DNA of 5,928 bases from Methylomonas sp. (GTDB lineage: Bacteria; Pseudomonadota; Gammaproteobacteria; Methylococcales; Methylomonadaceae). The translations under genes and the position numbers were made by a program. The notes beneath the pieces are model-generated. The model was not told the origin of the DNA and did no database searches. It was given only the letters and a program-made list of their open reading frames with translations. This document shows, piece after piece, positions 4,924-5,928 of this stretch. Within the stretch, counting starts at the first letter, position 1. Each line of letters opens with the position of its first letter. The stretch spans positions 1 through 5,928 of the forward strand of contig JAQTYP010000235.1 of assembly GCA_028688235.1 (NCBI GenBank). The letters run 5' to 3'.

Positions 4924-5706
4924 ATGATTCAATTCAAAAAACTGGCTATTGCAGGTGCCATTTCGGCTTCACTGATGGGTGCCACCGCGGCCGAGGCCCA
5001 TGTTTCTTACAACAGAAACGACATTTTGAAGAATGGCAACGCTCTTGCCGGCCCCTGGTCGGCGGGAGCTCCAGCCTACACGGGAAATTTGCCGGCAACC
5101 TGGATCGCCAATGTTCATCATTACGACGAAACCTTGGTGGTTTCGACCGCAAATGCGGATACCACCTACGCCAACAGCGGCGCCCCATTGATCATCGAGA
5201 CCTTTAACAATAAATGGAATCCTGCAAATAGCTGGGGCAATGCATTGGATTTCGGTTTGATCAATCTGGAAGTCGCCGGCAATCTGACGATCAAAGTGGA
5301 GGCCGATGCGGCGCTGAATTCCACTTTCTTGCCAGGCTTTACCCTGTGGCAGGGATGGGATCAAGGTACCGGCAACAGACATGGATCATGGAATGCAGAC
5401 CCCACGAATCCGGGAAACCGTGGAGCTACCGGCATTAGCTACTTAGGCCATGCATCCACAAACAGCTCAGACAACGGTATCGACTATACCTACGACGCCA
5501 TTTCTCACGCCGTTCAAATCACCTTTACCGGTCTTGCAGCCGGCAACTATAGCTTGTGGATCGGCGGCAATGGCACGGGTAATACCAGCGTCGGGCAACA
5601 ATATGTTGCTTCGATAACCGCCGCGCCTGTACCAGTTCCTGGCGCTGTCTGGCTGTTCGGTAGCGCGCTAGCCGCCATCGCGGGTATCAGACGCCGCAAA
5701 GTCTAA
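4924..5706 (+). CDS. Secreted VPxP-CTERM surface protein under riboswitch control
   Basis: 260 residues from the ATG at 4924, supported by AGGAAAG at 4911-4917 and an immediate signal peptide (KK at 5-6, hydrophobic core 7-20, cleavage AEA-H after residue 25). An in-frame ATG at 4792 lies inside the riboswitch aptamer and is rejected. The mature protein is rich in Asn, Gly, Thr and Ser, aromatic-rich and beta-like, with WIANVHHYDETL (60-71), a Trp/Gly-rich FTLWQGWDQGTGNRHGSW and GLAAGNYSLWIGGNGTG before the tail. The tail 236-260 reads VPVP-GAVWLFGSAL, a hydrophobic run and RRRKV: a VPLPA/PEP-CTERM-type sorting signal, nearly the same as in the 185-895 protein. I infer an exosortase-processed envelope or matrix protein; no catalytic domain is recognised. 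Mature residue 1 is histidine. A 24-base palindrome and another exported-protein gene follow. Confidence 0.9.
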   Translation: MIQFKKLAIAGAISASLMGATAAEAHVSYNRNDILKNGNALAGPWSAGAPAYTGNLPATWIANVHHYDETLVVSTANADTTYANSGAPLIIETFNNKWNPANSWGNALDFGLINLEVAGNLTIKVEADAALNSTFLPGFTLWQGWDQGTGNRHGSWNADPTNPGNRGATGISYLGHASTNSSDNGIDYTYDAISHAVQITFTGLAAGNYSLWIGGNGTGNTSVGQQYVASITAAPVPVPGAVWLFGSALAAIAGIRRRKV

Positions 5707-5715
5707 GACTACACT

Positions 5716-5752
5716 CCGGCGAAGCCTAGGCTTCGCCGGCTTCCATTTTCTT
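5716..5752 (+). terminator. Perfect 24-base palindrome, probable terminator
   Basis: Positions 5716-5739 are a perfect palindrome (CCGGCGAAGCCT and its complement), forming a 10-bp GC-rich hairpin with a four-base CTAG loop nine bases after the stop codon. It is followed by CTTCCATTTTCTT, an imperfect T-rich run. It probably ends much of the transcription of the 4924-5706 gene, or stabilises its 3' end while allowing partial read-through into the gene at 5767. Confidence 0.7.
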
Positions 5753-5766
5753 AAAGATTTGACACT

Positions 5767-5928
5767 ATGAAAAAATTGACTCGAACCTTATGTATCGCTT
5801 CTCTAGCCTGCTGCGGAATGGTAACTCAAGCTCAGGCGGCCAACTCGCTGGTCATCAATGGGAGTTTGCTGCAACAAAATAACGGCTCTACCTTCGATAC
5901 CTGGAATATCGTCATGCAAAACGCGGGG
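5767..5928 (+). CDS. Start of an exported protein (partial)
   Basis: The 54 visible codons run open to the window end. The N-terminus is a typical signal peptide: MKKLTRT, a hydrophobic core containing Cys-Cys (15-16), and AQA-AN cleavage after residue 24. The mature start reads SLVINGSLLQQNNGSTFDTWNIVMQNAG; the N-G, D-x-W and IVMQNAG pattern looks like the first strands of a beta-sandwich surface domain, as in other CTERM proteins, but too little is visible to assign it. No lipobox with Leu at -3 is present, so a lipoprotein is unlikely. The ribosome site is weak (AAAGA about 10 bases upstream). It sits 60 bases behind the riboswitch-controlled gene on the same strand and may be partly co-transcribed. 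Confidence 0.8.
   Translation, partial: MKKLTRTLCIASLACCGMVTQAQAANSLVINGSLLQQNNGSTFDTWNIVMQNAG

Noticed and set aside
1..5928. CRISPR arrays, tRNA or rRNA genes, intact insertion sequences, exosortase
   Set aside because: No regularly spaced long repeats, cloverleaf arms, transposase motifs or multi-helix exosortase-like protein were found on either strand.

Overview
The window looks like a chromosomal piece of a gammaproteobacterium, most plausibly a methanotroph of the Methylomonas/Methylobacter kind. The grounds are two secreted proteins with C-terminal tails of the VPxP-x-A-x-W-L-F-G-S-A-L type followed by a basic stretch (the VPLPA/PEP-CTERM sorting-signal family), a DUF2760-Hsp70 pair, and a cyclic di-GMP-I type riboswitch ahead of a surface-protein gene. 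The taxonomic call is inference; no ribosomal or methane-oxidation gene is present.

Layout. Positions 2-73 (+) hold the Gln/Tyr/Pro-rich end of a gene that starts outside the window. A strong bidirectional terminator (90-126) separates it from a convergent minus-strand gene (185-895) for a secreted CTERM-type surface protein, best read from a TTG start behind a perfect AGGAGGT. Next on the minus strand is a two-gene unit: a membrane-anchored DUF2760 protein (2927-3586), overlapping by ATGA with a short Hsp70-family chaperone (1089-2930). The 264-base gap 3587-3850 contains an inverted pair of REP-like hairpins (3777-3821) and nothing else I can support. A small exported helical protein of unknown function follows (3851-4234, minus).

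The most information-dense part is the roughly 690-base divergent intergenic region 4235-4923. On the minus-strand (leader) side of the small exported protein lies a 100-base element (4445-4544) that folds as a three-way junction closed by a 19-bp stem. All 19 pairs form in minus-strand RNA, five of them G-U, whereas plus-strand RNA would have five mismatches, so the structure appears to be selected as RNA. Two 14-base direct repeats at a 22-base period (4594-4607, 4616-4629) and an AT-rich tract follow. On the plus side a candidate promoter (4690-4718) leads to a c-di-GMP-I (GEMM) aptamer (about 4780-4851). The loop of its second hairpin is exactly complementary, over seven bases, to the Shine-Dalgarno region of the downstream gene.

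That gene (4924-5706, +) encodes a second VPxP-CTERM secreted protein whose predicted mature N-terminus is histidine. A 24-base perfect palindrome follows, and then the start of another exported protein (5767 to the window end). The working model is that c-di-GMP, the second messenger of the attached/biofilm state, controls production of an exported, CTERM-sorted surface protein through this leader. The sorting enzyme (exosortase) and any c-di-GMP enzymes are not in the window.
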